NCBI GenBank assembly: GCA_942159475.1
Contig: OW804096.1
Location: forward strand, 138,755,972-138,819,971
Direction: 5' to 3'
Length of the DNA stretch: 64,000 nt
Source: Sthenelais limicola
Lineage: Eukaryota; Annelida; Polychaeta; Phyllodocida; Sigalionidae
Part shown: positions 23,892 to 37,100 of the stretch, in pieces
How positions within the stretch are numbered: the stretch's first letter is position 1
Layout: the number at the start of each line of letters is the position of its first letter
Notes under the pieces: generated by a model
What the model saw: the letters and a program-made list of their open reading frames with translations, nothing else
What the model was told of the DNA's origin: nothing
The model's database searches: none
Made by a program: the position numbers and the translations under genes

Positions 23892-24650
23892 GTAAGAGCA
23901 CAGCGTCTGTAGTAGTAGGAATGTGTTTCTTTTAATAGGGACATTTAGCAACGCTAACGCTAACGCTAACGCTAACGCTAACGTAAACGCTAGTTTCTCA
24001 CGATAGGGTGGGCCGTATGTAATGGCAGAATTCTATCAGTTTTAGTGGTGGAGAGGTGTTTTCATAGGGCAAAAAAACACACAGTTTCATGAATGTGAGT
24101 AGTGTGTTACACCTGTATACAAAGAAAAACCTCCCGCTCATTTGTACATAAAAATGAAATGATAATTGTCCATTAGTTTAGCGTGAAATGGACATACGTT
24201 GGGAACGTATTGACCCACCTCTTAGCGTAATTGACGTCCGTATCTCAGGTAGGCACGCTAACAATAGCACACCTACTGATGACGTAGTCCTCATAAAAGA
24301 TACGTTAGCGTTAGTGTTAGCGTTAGCGTTGTGGTTGCTAAATCTCCCTATTAGCTCATCATCTCTCACACTTGATAGTGATTCTGAGTGAGGGCATGTA
24401 TTTTACTCTGTCTCGAAAATCTGAATTATGTATATATGCGTTTAGAATTATATAGATATTGTGTACTATAAAGAAAAATGCCACTAAATATGTATAAATA
24501 TAAATAGAAATAATATATTGCATTAACTTAGTTTTGTAACCAACTCGCTATCTGTAATTCTTTTGGCAAATCAGGCTGTCCTGAGAATATTTGTGCTGTA
24601 TGTATGGAAATGTTCAACGTCCTGAATAAAATATTTTTTAATCTAAATCT
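23892..24650 (+). mobile_element. Repeat L (poly(A)-type retroposon 3' part), interrupted by element F
   Basis: It matches 54745-55075: TAAGAGCACAGCGTC at the start and AGGCTGTCCTGAGAATAT, GTCCTGAATAAAATATTTTT at the end. AATAAA followed by an A/T-rich tail suggests a retroposon. Confidence 0.55.
23932..24353. mobile_element. Element F with (GCTAAC)n inside its terminal inverted repeats
   Basis: The ends TTAATAGGGACATTTAGCAA and TTGCTAAATCTCCCTATTAG are inverted. The left continues with five CGCTAA repeats and the right with the complementary TTAGCG array. It is about 420 bp, absent from the second copy of L, with no coding capacity. Confidence 0.75.
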
Positions 24651-24971
24651 AATCTAAGCATAAACTTAAAAGTGTAAGTGAAGTAAAAGTATAATACTTC
24701 GCAAACAACAGGGTAAAAAGAACACCACGGTGGAAGATTATATACTCAAGTTAAAATATATACCCAAATGTAAACGGTTTATAATAAATTGTTAAATAAT
24801 GATATATTTATGTACAAGCAAAATACTTCTTGACTTAAAGTAATAAGCGATTTATTTCACAAACTATTGTTGTTCATGAAAGATTTCAAGTGTTGTAGTA
24901 ATATCAATATCAATAGGAAACCTGGGAAGACCAACTGCGCTGACAGGTTCAACCCTTTTTATCTGTGAATT

Positions 24972-25246
24972 ATATTATTATATGTGCATTCAACATGAGA
25001 GGTGCAATAAGTGGGGTGCTATAAAAATATTCATATAGGACGTGTACTATATGAACTACTTCGTCACCAAGTCGGCCACTTTTATGCACTTTTATGCACC
25101 AAGTTTTATGACCATATAATGAATATAGAATGGAACTCGCCTGCAATAATTAAAAAAAATGGACTTGATTCGTCCACACAGGCAGGATGCCGTAGGCTCG
25201 TCCAATAAATTTTCGATTATTGCAGGCTCGTTCCATTCTCTCTATA
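24972..25246. mobile_element. Family E element, copy 2
   Basis: An uninterrupted relative of 4698-5560, ending in the inverted AATAAATTTTCGATTATTGC segment before CTCTCTATATG. Confidence 0.7.
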
Positions 25247-25417
25247 TGTGTATGTACCAAAATGAGAAATAAAAATCCTTATATATATACGATTGATAGG
25301 CTATAAGTGCTAAAAGGTTGACCGGATTCGAGTAAAGGGTCTTGAGGAGGGAATCAACCAGCAGCTAATTGAAAATATATCAAAGACAGTGCTTACATTT
25401 AACAAAGGTTAAAAAGT

Positions 25418-25984
25418 TTAAAGGTAAAATACCAGTGTTTAATACAAAAATGAATGAATCATGGAATTTTCTTTAAACTTTGGATTTAGAAAGAACATGG
25501 TTGGGGGAACCCGAAAAGCCCAACAAAACCATATGTCATTGGATTAGTTTTTATTTCAGGGACCGCTGAAATTTACTACCGTTCACTATAGAAACCTATG
25601 GGAAAACGGGTATTTTCTCCAATAGCATATGACTGAATCATACAATTTTCTTTAAAATCTGCATACACATTGCTGACATGTTAGTCTACCCTCCCAATCA
25701 AAAAAAATAAGGGGTCATTGAACTAAAAAAAGTTATTCAGCTAAACTTGTATCCCAAGGAGTTTCCCCCATTGAAATCAATAGTGAATGGAAGTAAACTT
25801 TACTCATCCCTAAAACACAAAATAATATGATAACAGCTAGTTTATTTTGCATTTTGTATTCCCCCAACCATGTTCTTTCTCAAGACGAAGTTTGAACAAA
25901 ATATATTGACTTCTATTGTTTCATGTACTAGTTCCTTGAATTCCCGCCTGCTGCAGTGCTGACAACACTGGTATTTACCTTTAA
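25418..25984. mobile_element. Family C element, copy 1
   Basis: About 567 bp with TIRs TTAAAGGTAAAATACCAGTG and ACTGGTATTTACCTTTAA. Nearly the same as 48824-49402. The interior has mirrored segments (GAATCATGGAATTTTCTTTA and GAATCATACAATTTTCTTTA) but no convincing protein. Confidence 0.8.
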
Positions 25985-26305
25985 TATTATTATTACTATC
26001 TTTAACCTTGCCATACTATGTACTTAATCGTACTGTACTGTATGATTAACATAGCAAACCTCGTAGTCATGCTAATAGGAAATGTTTACCTATCAGCAGT
26101 TAATTATGTAATTAATTAACATGGAGTTTAACATTATTTGTACCTAATATTGATGTTATAAAAACACTAGCCTCTTTAGTTCATCTTCTAAAACATGGGA
26201 ACGACTGGAAGAACTGGGACTATCCCAGAAGTCTGTAGACCAATTTGTCATTTTCAATGTAAATGTTGCCTTATTACTAACAAATAAAAGATTTCTCATA
26301 TCATA

Positions 26306-26716
26306 TGTGATGTGTTTCAAGAAAATGAGTCATAAGTCGCAAAATTGATATTTTTCAAAGTGATATATTTCCAAAATCTCTTTGTAGGAATGTTCTCATT
26401 TTTGGTGTGACTAACGCTGGATAAAGGATGAAGACATGTACCAAAATGCAAGACAGTGTATCAAATATTGTCATGCATTTATAGGGTCATCCCATAGAGT
26501 ATATTTAGCTACTTTAATTGTAATTGTTCACCCAAAAATATTGAAACTTTTTTTTTCAGAAATAAAAAAAATCAAACTTAGAATATAGAAATCCTTATTA
26601 GATGCCCTTAATGTTTATATTCATTGGAATCCCCTTGGACTCATCTTTTCAAATATGATAATATCACAAAATCCAATTTTTGCGACTAATGACTCATTTT
26701 CCTGAAACACATCACA
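26306..26716 (+). mobile_element. Family B MITE
   Basis: TIRs are nearly perfect (TGTGATGTGTTTCAAGAAAA and its partner), with TA on both sides. Confidence 0.85.
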
Positions 26717-26730
26717 TATCATATCATCTG

Positions 26731-26905
26731 GCTTAAAGTAAAACTCTGGGTTGGAACACTTGCTGGTCATACAGCTCAATAATGGTTGACAACTGAGGAC
26801 CCACATTATAATACTGGTTTCTGGGCAATGATATTGCCAGAATCAATCAAGTAATTTCTTTCCCGCCCTCTCCAAACCCTGTCCTGGGTGCTGCCATATT
26901 GCCCT
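26731..26905. repeat. Repeat K, copy 1
   Basis: It matches the reverse complement of 30655-30825 over about 170 bp, including TATAATACTGGTTTCTGGGC and AATCAAGTAATTTCTTTCCC. Confidence 0.6.
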
Positions 26906-27594
26906 GTGTATGACACTAACTCGGGCCTGTTCATTACCGGTATGTGGTCAGTGCATGGTTTTCTGTGTGTCTTTGGACCCACTGGTGAACGTTGAGTGTG
27001 ACTGAGTGGCTGGTTGTGTTCATATACCTGCACTTCCTGAAGGACATTTAATAATTTGTTTCCATCGTTATTTTAACATTTTATCATTTGAAACTAGAAG
27101 GGAACATGTCTGACATTGAAATCAACATCAAACAAATTGATGTTGCCAGCAAATAACCATATTTAAAACTAAGAATTGAGCGTCTGTGGAACTCACATGT
27201 ATGCAGTTCCAAACACAACCAATTATAAGTGACACAATGATTCACACAAAGAGCGCTCTCTGGGTGTACCCTTGGAGAGTGGAGGGAAGACCATTAATTA
27301 TGTGTGTTTTTTCGCCGACTTGAGTTTGTCACTCACTCATTGACATTGTCAGTGGTTTACCGAGTGGACGATCCCTAGGCCTACGCCCTATGCTTCCCAA
27401 AATCAAAACAACAGCTTTAAACCTTATAAAACACAAGTAATGCTTTGGGTAGGCTTTGACATGTATACATGAAAGTAGTTTAGTTTATTTCCTTTGTTTG
27501 GATTGATATTTTACCGCTCTTCCTGCTGCGTTGACAAACCAAACACCATAGGCCTACCGATAATTTTGTTGTCAGTAGGCTGAAAATAGCCACA

Positions 27595-28160
27595 CTGTCA
27601 CAGCCACAAGCACCTTCGAAATGTGATTAAACCACCGATGGAATTAATTACTTTAAAATACCTTGATCTATGATCGATGTGTATCAGGTCTATGTGTAGC
27701 CTATTTTCGGCCAACAGAATTATTTAAATAAAGGTACCGTCAATGGGGGTTATTTGAGACATGCGGGGTAACTTGAGACAAAAGGCCTTTTTCAGTACTG
27801 TGGGCTGCTTGTGTTCAATTTTTATTTAAATATAAAAATTAGGTACCAATTAAAAAATTCAAATGATTCTTGACACAAATGATTTGTTGAAGATGAATGG
27901 AACATATTATTTAAGCATATAAAAACGCACTTGAATTTGGGTTGTTTTTACCTGCATTTAAGAGGATACTGTAGAATGTCATTTTGTGTATTTCTTCTGT
28001 GATGGTAGACCCAGAATTGTATAATAAATACCGTAGGCCGAATTACGATCTTTTTAAAAATGCGGGCAATATGACAAAAACATTTTTCAATACGAGGCTC
28101 AGTGCTTAAGCCTATGGGCATATCATACCAACTCCTCCAAAGGTATAATAATATACATAA
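27595..28160 (+). repeat. Repeat M, copy 1
   Basis: It shares with 31748-32040 the segments GTGATTAAACCACCGA and AAGCCTATGG, and ATCATACCAAC followed by AAAGGTATAATA. Contains GGTTATTTGAGAC and GGTAACTTGAGAC near 27750. Confidence 0.5.
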
Positions 28161-28891
28161 ACTCAGTCCAAACTTAAAATTAGCCCTCCCCTCCCTATAC
28201 ATGATGACCAGCATGGAGAGGGATGCCATGCCTAGCTATGCCTGTAGTAGGCCTACACGTGGCTGTGCAGCCCAGTCAACATGGCTAGTCAACAAGGTGG
28301 TACTGAGAATGAGGAAGAGGAAATCTATTCCAATCCTCTCGTAGGGGTTGAAGGCTACCAATTTGAGCAAAGAATGAGATCCATGGAGTCTTTCCTTTGC
28401 CAGAAGTTCAGGTGTAACACCCATATGCCTCATAGATCAATCAAAAAATCAATCAATCAAAAAAAGGGTTTGGCCAAACACCTTAGGCCAACAGAAGACG
28501 GAAGTGTGCTAGTGCTCTGCTGACGTCATGTTCCCATAGCATTCTGGGAATATTGTTCCCGCCAACATACCGGATAATAGCCAGTTAGAACAAGACGAAA
28601 TCCCTCCCCAATTACTTATAAATGATTGAATTACATAGTACAATGTACAGAAGTACAAATTGTAGTTTTTTCCAACGTCTGAAATGCTATTATACGCAGT
28701 CCAGAGTTCCCCTTTAACTTGCGTTGGCTTGTTGTACCTCAGGAATAAAGTTATGATGGTTTCATTTGATTATCGGTTTTCTACTTGAGAATAGCATTGT
28801 CGCATTGTAATATTGGTCCGAAATTAAATGATAAATTAACTAACTATATGTCCAGATCTGTCAACTATTGTTTTGCATACAGGAGCCATAT

Positions 28892-29116
28892 GGGTCAGAT
28901 TTTCAGAAAATGTACAATTCGTCTTCACCAATCCTCTCAAATAACCCAAATTTCAGACAAAAATAAAGTTCAAAATACAGTTCAACCTACCCAAACAGAT
29001 TGCTCGCATCAATGCAATGCAGAATATACTCGAATTTATCTAGTGTATGCCATTATTTAGCTTAACTTACTAAATGTGTACAACTGCCAATTGTACATTT
29101 TCTGAAAATCTGACCC
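28892..29116 (-). mobile_element. Family A MITE, subfamily A1
   Basis: Complete. First of a cluster of four or five copies or pieces within 1.0 kb. Confidence 0.85.
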
Positions 29117-29127
29117 ATATGATTCAA

Positions 29128-29230
29128 GGCACCAGAAATTACAATCGTCAGCTCTACACATTTAGGATATTCTGCTAAAGGATATTCTGCTAAATTAAGA
29201 TGAAAAAGATGAACATGAGGTACATGTATA
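29128..29230 (+). mobile_element. Family A fragment
   Basis: Left-end sequence (ACAATCGTCAGCTCTACACA) with a short internal duplication of GGATATTCTGCTAAA, cut off by the next copy. Confidence 0.6.
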
Positions 29231-29231
29231 C

Positions 29232-29466
29232 GGCTCAGATTTTCAGAAAATGTACAATTGGCCTTCATCAATCGTCGCAAATAACCCATATTTAAGACGA
29301 AAATCAGGTTCAAAATACAGTTCAACATAACCAAAGAGATTTATTCAATGAATACAATACAGAATAGACTCAGATATACCTAGTATTTATAAATTTCTAC
29401 TCTAATTTAGCAGAACTTGATAGATGTGTAGAACTGTAGATTGTGCATTTTCTGAAAATCCGACCC
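29232..29466 (-). mobile_element. Family A MITE, subfamily A2
   Basis: Complete; the left TIR has CGGCTCAG. Confidence 0.82.
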
Positions 29467-29505
29467 ATATATATATCTGACAGAGCATTGTGTATGGCGT
29501 CTATT

Positions 29506-29600
29506 CTAAAGCTTAGTTCGGTCATGCTGAACTGTATTTTTAACCTCATTTTTTATTATTGGAGAGGATTGGTGAATTGTATATTTCCACACGCCCATGC
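29506..29600 (+). mobile_element. Family A fragment
   Basis: Right-half sequence (TGCTGAACTGTATTTTTAAC, GAGAGGATTGGTGAATTGTA) with no TIR. Confidence 0.55.
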
Positions 29601-29672
29601 ACACCGACATCCCCAACCCTCTCCTACGTCAACCAACCCATGAATGAAACAACATGAAAAGGACAAGCATAA

Positions 29673-29907
29673 CGGTCAGATTTTCAGAAAATGTACAATT
29701 CGCCTTCACCAATCCTTTCAAAGAACCCACATTTAAGATAACAATGAGCTTCAAAATGCAGTTTAACATAACAGAACTGATACTTTAAATCAATGCGATA
29801 CCAAATATACTCAGATATACCCGGTATTCATCATTTTTCAACCAACTTTAGCAGAATTTCCTAAATGTGTACAGCTGCCAATTGTACATTTTTTGAAAAT
29901 CTGACCC
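29673..29907 (-). mobile_element. Family A MITE, subfamily A3
   Basis: Complete; the right TIR has ATTTTTTGAAAATCTGACCC. Confidence 0.84.
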
Positions 29908-29947
29908 ATATAAGCTAGTGCACCCGGTTAATTGACCTATTCACTCT

Positions 29948-30100
29948 AGGTCCAAACCCTCAGATCAGATAAGAATGGTATGTCAGCCTACTTCGCTAAT
30001 CGGTATTCCTGCCTAGAACTCGGCGTTTTAATGGGAATATAATAACATTTTGCGGTCTTAATGAAATTATAATGGCACTTTGCGGTTTGAGACGAGAGGC
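29948..30100 (-). repeat. Repeat J, copy 1
   Basis: The reverse complement of the elements at 57.4-58.6 kb: TCTAGGTCCAAACCCTCAGA, CGCTAATCGG, AATGGCACTTTGCGGTTTGA. Confidence 0.65.
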
Positions 30101-30654
30101 TTTTTTATGTTAAATGGTACTGTGATATGTGAAACAAAAGCAGAGATTCAGGGCTGTCTGTATTTGAAATTGCCACATGCACAGTTGCAAAAATTCTTTT
30201 CATATTCATATTGCGTGAAGACAACCTATATCAATTAGTTCTCTCCGTTTACTCAAATTTTGCACTATAATTATGCAGGTATGGAATGATGGTCTTTTAT
30301 TCTTAGAAAAATACAGAGAAAATCCCTATTGCATAATCGAGAGATATTGAGGAAAATATTCCATTTTAAGGTTGGAAATTCGAATTTAATGATAAAAAGT
30401 CATCATTACAAGTTTACACAATTCTTGCTTCTCGTATCTACCTTCAGTCTTATGAACAAAGAAAACATGTCCATATCCAAAGATTTAGAAAAAAATGGTA
30501 AATACAGCAATGCCCGTAACTTGGGGTTCAGCCCTATAGCTAAGTTGACCTTGAAGTAAAGTGGCCACTTTGACTGTTTCGTACAGATTCACTAGACCGT
30601 GACCACACACAACTAAAGGAAGTGTAATGGCCCATGTCAGTGTCATAAGCTACC

Positions 30655-30825
30655 AATATGGAGGTGCCCAGGGTAGGGCTTTGGGAGAGCGGGAAAGAAA
30701 TCACTTGATTGATTCTGACAATATCATTGCCCAGAAACCAGTATTATAATGTGAGTTCCCACTTATAAATCATAACTGAACTGTATGCCCTGCAAGTGTT
30801 CCAGCCCAATGTTTTACTTTAAGGG
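30655..30825. repeat. Repeat K, copy 2 (inverted)
   Basis: Inverted relative of 26731-26905, ending CCAGTATTATAATGTGAG, then CAGCCCAATGTTTTACTTTA. Confidence 0.6.
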
Positions 30826-31096
30826 ACTTGACATGTTTGTGTGTTCACTGAGCTTCAGTTTTTTTTATAGTTGATTGAAGAAGGAAGGTGTGCAAAAATA
30901 AAAACATTGATCGAATTCTTTATTCCCTGAATCAAAATCTTTCAATATGTTTCCTAAGAAAATATTTATTTTGGAAAAACGACGATAGTATAATTAATAT
31001 CCGTCCCCAAAATGTTCCAATTTCATGCATCACTGTTTTAAAGCTAAAGAGGTAAGAAGGAAGAAGTTTATTGATTTATTATGCTTGGAAAACACC

Positions 31097-31108
31097 TTTA
31101 TTTTTATT
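31097..31108 (-). terminator. Tandem AATAAA polyadenylation signals of the decarboxylase gene
   Basis: Two AATAAA hexamers on the minus strand (31103-31108 and 31097-31102) begin about 10 and 16 nt after the stop codon TAA (31118-31120), so the 3'UTR would be very short. Confidence 0.6.
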
Positions 31109-31117
31109 CATTTAATT

Positions 31118-34100
31118 TTATAAATCCTTTCCCAGCTTCTCGATCTCGCTCATCACAAAGTCCATATCTTGGTAAGTCAACTCTGGGTTGAGAACAATGA
31201 TCCTGAAGAAGTTGACAAAGCCGAGAGATTTGAGCGGTTGATATCCAATCATAATGCTGCCCTCGCGCATCATTTTGTCCTTTATTTTGGCACTCACCTT
31301 CAATAGAACATTATAATATTAGATCTGGTATATCTATATAAGAATCTTTATTTCCATTTTTGTATACAATTGAATAAACAATATCAATTCAAAGGTTTTC
31401 TATATGGAAATAAGGTTGATGTTCTCTGTCTATGACAGTTCTTCCAAATGGCTGTTCTGTCTGGCTTCAGTACCGTAAGGTAGGGCACAGGCCAATGACT
31501 AGACTAGTATATGGGTCAGCTTTTCAGAAAATGTACAATTGGCAGCTGTACATATTGAGTAAAATCTGCTAAATTAGGCTGTAATTTGGCCAATACTATG
31601 TAAATTCGAGTATATTCAGCATTGCATTGATTCTAGCAATCTGTTTGGTTAGGGTGGACTGTGTTTTGAACTTTATTTTCGTCTGAAATTTGGGTTATTT
31701 GAGAGAATTGGTGAAGGCGAATTGTACATTTTCTGAAAAGCTGACATACTGTCGGCAGCCACACGGTCATTGGCGCCTTTGAAGTGTGGTTAAACCACCG
31801 AACAAATTATATGTAGATTTGTTTTAATTCCCTGCATGTTAGGCCTATACATGTGCATTTTCAGAGAAAGTTATTTAAATAAAAATGTAAATAATTATGA
31901 CTTTTTTTTTCTCTAGGTGTGGGTAATACGGCGGGGTGTGGATAATATGGCCGCCATATTACCTGCTATCTTTGATATGACGCTCAATGTTTAAGCCTAT
32001 GGTAGTATCATACCAACCTCTGGAAAGGTATAATAAATCACTACATGTACAATGTACAATGTACACTATAAATATATGCTTATATAGACTCTTGGGCTTG
32101 ATAGCCATGCTTCCTAACATTATACGTTTTGCCTACATGAATGCTTTTGTGGCGTGAAGCTTGCAGCCTCATGCTTATATTACATAAATCACAAATAGTA
32201 ACAATAATAATAAACTTTGGAGGAAGGAGGGTGACATCTCAGTATTTCTAAGGTTGTTTTAAAGATGTAGCCTATATTTGGGTCAGATCACCTAAAAATG
32301 TACAATCGGCAGCTCTACAGATTTAGTAAATTATAAAAATTTGAAAAATGATAAATGCTAGATATATCTAAGTATATTTGGTTTTGCATTGATTCAAGGA
32401 ATCTGTTTGGTTGTGTTGAATTCTTTTTTTAACCAAATTTTTGTCTTAAATTTGGAATATTTGCGAGGATTGGTGAAGGCGAATTGTGCCTTTTCTGAAG
32501 ATCTGACCAATTTACCTACTTTTCTAGACATTGTCCATCCAGAAATATCAGGAACTATTTTCTCAAACATACATAGATATGAAGGACTTATTGGGACAGA
32601 TTTTCAGAAAACACCACCAATCCTCTCAAATAACCCAAATTTAAGTCAGAAATCAGGTTTAAAATACTGTTCAACATAACCAGACAGATTTATTGAATGA
32701 ATACAATACAGAATACACTCAGATATACCTAGTATTTATCAATTTTCACTCTAATTTAGCAGAATTTGATTTGATAGAACTGTAGATTGTGCATTTTCTG
32801 AAAATCTTACCCTAGTACAGACATGCTAAAAGCTAACATCATTGGAATCCACCTGCGTCTGTGTCTGGATTCACTCCAGAATACATACCTTGTGCAATTT
32901 CTGCCACCATTCCTCGTTCTCCTCCTGACCCCGCATACTGGGAGGGATGTACCAGAAGCATATGTTGGTGCACTCAAACTGTGAATACAAGTAAATGGAT
33001 TACAACACTACTGCCAGTACATGGCCGTTGTTTCAACACAAAATAACCATACCTCAGTGTTACAGTGTAGATGCATTCAAACAGCAAATATATATTTTCG
33101 TTGATAAAGGGCAAAATGTGCTCGAAACGTCATACCCCTCAATAAACAAACCTACAGCTTATCCCCCCGTCCCTGTCCTTATTCTGTTCTGGGTTAAATC
33201 CATACCTTGAGATTTAAATATATATATCTTTTAACAGATTTTATTTCGACAACTATTTTACATGAGTGATAAGTTTATGCAAATAGCTATGTTGTATTGT
33301 AGAATTTAAAGGATAACCGGGGTGAATTCCTAGAACTGAACCTGACCTTGGAGGGTGGTGGGATAATGGTTGCACTAATTGATGCATATCTGTGGATGTC
33401 ATATTAACCCCTGTAGACCTGTGTGAACCGTATACAGTGGAACCTCTCTATTGAGACCACCCTTGGGAATGAACGATTTGTGGTCTCATAGCGAGGTGGT
33501 CTCATTAGAAGGGCTAATCTAAAAAGGGGAAAGCAATTCGGGACTGGGAGAAACTGGTCTTAGTAGAGGGTGGTCTCTATAGAGAGGTGGTCTTTATGCG
33601 AGGTTCCACTGTATATAAACTGACATAAAATGACCATCGATGTGTTTTTGCCCAAGCAGTTGAACAACTTCTCTCTCATTCAATCATCTGAGCTCTACAC
33701 AAATGACTACCTCAGGTATTATTATTATAAAGGCAATACGAAACAGTAATCTACTTGAATTTACTCCTCAGATCAAAATTAATGTTCATAGTTTCATTTG
33801 ATCAATTTAACATTCACATTCAAAGAAAATTTGGAAAATCTTTCTTTCAAAGATTTCTTATGATGTAAATGTAATGATATTGAATATGAGAACCTTGGTA
33901 GCGAAACTTGTGGATTATCACGGAAGCATAGTGGCGCCGCCACCAAGCGTTTATTCCGAATCGCAACATTATTTTCGTAATTTAGCGTTTTCTTGGATTT
34001 TTAGTCTAGTAGCGTATAAGGAATCGAGCCTTGTAATCACTCAAAGTTCGCAAAATTTATGTCATTTATTTGTGAGTTGTTTTATTTTGCCGTCATTATT

Positions 34101-37100
34101 ACTGTTAATTCATGTCTGAAAATAAAAAAGGAGAGATTGTGTGGATTATGTAATAGGAAACATCCAACATCAAAAAATGAGACGATGAAGGGATGAGATG
34201 GCGACCAATTGAGCGTCTAAAGGTATATAATGTATATTAGGTGAATGTAGAAATATTTAGTAATCAGTCGCCAGTACAGGCATCGGATGTCTTTCTCCGA
34301 ACCAGAATCGACGAAAGATTTAGCTCTGTTAAGCATCACGATATATTTATAACTATACACCGCGAGAGGAGCGGAACTCCGATCCTGTCTTTTAAGCGCT
34401 AAGTTTACGAACGCAAACGATTTGTGTTAAGATTATCGGTATTCAGATTACTTTTGCTACTATATATTGTAAAGGTAGTTAAAGAAATCAAACTAATGTT
34501 TGATTTGAAAAGAGGGGAGGGGACTATGCTATATATAGGTAGCATGTATAATTAAAACCTATTTTGGTAGTATACTCCCCCTTCTTAATATCTTGGGTAG
34601 TATCCCCCCTACTATTTGAGATATGCTAACCAGCGCATGCGCGCTAGGTCGCGTGGGACATGCCCACGCTCACGTACTGAATAAACTAGTTAACATCAAC
34701 AAGCCGCCGTGTTCACTTGCTTTTCCCTTACATTATATTCAATAATATAACAATATTGATACGTTGGTTAAATATGTCTATCCAATGAACAGGGACCCAT
34801 TGATCGTGATTTATCCCACCTGATTTGAAAATATATCTCCACCACATTTGACCATTTTACCACATACTACTACAATGTTCCCTTTGTGAGAATAAAGTAG
34901 CTCTTGAATTCTACATCCAGCCAGAGAAAACTAGCTAAAGATGTATGAGGTCTGTTAACAGTCCTAAATATTGAATGTTTGAAAAAGGGATGTAATGGGA
35001 TGTAATTTGCATGGTAATAATTCCCCCTTACCTCTGGCATCACTAGTCTGAAGGCCTCATGTTCTCGAAGTTTCTCTGTCAAATATCTAGAAAGTAACAT
35101 CAAAGCTGGATTATACTATAACTATTATATATCTTTATACATTACACTAATGTGTAAATGTTACATTTAAAATTGGGTGTGTTTTAGCTTATTTGTTATC
35201 TATTATGGACAATTTATTACAAAGATCTAAATGTTAGGAAAACCGATTAAATAATCTTTTAAATAACAACTAATATATGTTGAACTTTATTTGTTTGTTG
35301 ACTAAATCTTATATACATAGACAAAGACTATTCCATGACAATGAGATTCAATTATGAGAATATCTAAAGCTATTGAAAACGAACCTAGAAGCAGTCAAAC
35401 ACAGTGGTATTTTGTCTCATTGAGAAATCAGATTTTAAGAAGGTGAGAAAAATGTAGAAAAGTCTGTGAATTTTAGTTAGATCAAGATGGAATAGTTCAC
35501 TTACTAAACGTCGGTCAAAAACTAAACATATTCTATTTTTTGTTCCATTCTTTTCAAAACCATCTAAAAGTCATTTGACCTCAATTTCGGAGGATTTTAT
35601 CTGGTTATTTTTGCTACAGGGCTTCTAAAACGTTCTCATTTGTATTTGGAGGTTTGGATGATATTTTGAATAGTTTGACTGTAAATGACTGTCTCCGATA
35701 TTAAAATTCATTACAGAAAAAAAAAAGAAAAAAATTCATTACAGATGCTAGGACCCAGCCTTCCTCAGATGCTAGGGCCCAGCAGGGATGGGCCCTAGCG
35801 TCTGATAGATTTCTTATTTAATGGTTTCATTGAACTTATTATGGGTGGGCCCTAGTGTCCCATGGTTGGGCCCTAGCATCTGATGGTGGGTGGGTCCTAG
35901 CATCTGAGGAGGGTCAGAAAATGGGCCCTAGAGTTGATGGCTCTACCATCATTGGGCCCTACCCTCTGTAGACCATGCTATAGTTTATGACAGGATAAGT
36001 AAACAATCGAGATTTTTCTCTGATGTCAATGTGTGGAAGAAGGAATACCATTAGTCCCTGTGAATTAGTTAACATCCTCATAAAAATCCAGCTGGGCCAT
36101 GGGGTCAACTCGCCTCCCTCGACCCAATTTTTGGGAAAGTTCCTCCTGTTTTAGCTTTAATCCTCAGTATTTCTTTTACCACATACAATTAAGAGATCAG
36201 GTAGCCAACTTTTAATGACACTTAAATGACCAAAGCATCTGGCTTTTCCCCCCACTAACCCCTTCCCCCTTCCCCCTTCCCCCTTCCCCCTTCCCCCTTC
36301 CCCCTTCCCCCTTCCCTGTTAAGGAATCCGGCACCAAACTATACTCACTGTGCATTATCATAGGACTTGTCCACTGTCCAGGCCATGCCATCATCCCCAC
36401 GTGCTCGCCACTGCACCCATAGCTTGAATGGGTCAGCCTTACGCCCACACTGAATCGTCTTGTCTCCTAAACATTCCAGAAATTGAATGATTTTTAAAAA
36501 TTAGTGATTCTAATTTACATGTAGAGAGGCTCATCTGCAATTCTATTAACATTTTTTAGACAAGTGGAACTAATAACGGGGGGGGGGGGGGCGGTATTAA
36601 TTCGGCCTTGTGTTTTTTTATATTCTTCCAGAGCTTCTAACGATTTGATTTGATATCTTTTATTTCCAAGAAGATATGTGGTAACTAACTTCTACAGATT
36701 TTTTACAAATCAGTTACAAATAAGAGAAAAAGGGTAGATTGTGACCTGACAACACTACACCAAGGTGTGTTGCTCTTCCCAGATGTCCTGGTATATTAAA
36801 ATGAACAATTCACTGCTTTTTAGCGATGGCATAATATTGTATCAATTATAATCATTATGTAATATTTTGCTTGGATGTCAATTAGTTTAATATGATATGG
36901 GTCAGATTTTCAGAAAATGTAAAATTGGCAGATCTACATGTTTAGTAAATTCTGCTAAATCAGGCTGCAATTTGGTCAATACTTGGTAAATTCGAGTATA
37001 TTCGGCATTGCATTGATTCTAGCAATCTCTTAGGTCAGGTTAAACTGTATTTTGAAGTTTATTTTCGTCGGAAATTTGGGTTATTTGAGAAGATTGGTGA

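Noticed and set aside
28785..29334. Short frames with recurring RKCTI, SSQITQI and KVQNTVQ peptides here and elsewhere
   Set aside because: These recurring peptides are translations of family A MITEs, which explains their similarity across the window.
33874..34119. 81-residue frame in decarboxylase intron 13
   Set aside because: No recognisable domain, no splice context and no similarity to the surrounding gene.
36212..36448. 78-residue Gly/Lys-rich frame
   Set aside because: It mixes decarboxylase exon 12 in another frame with the (AAGGGGG)n repeat.
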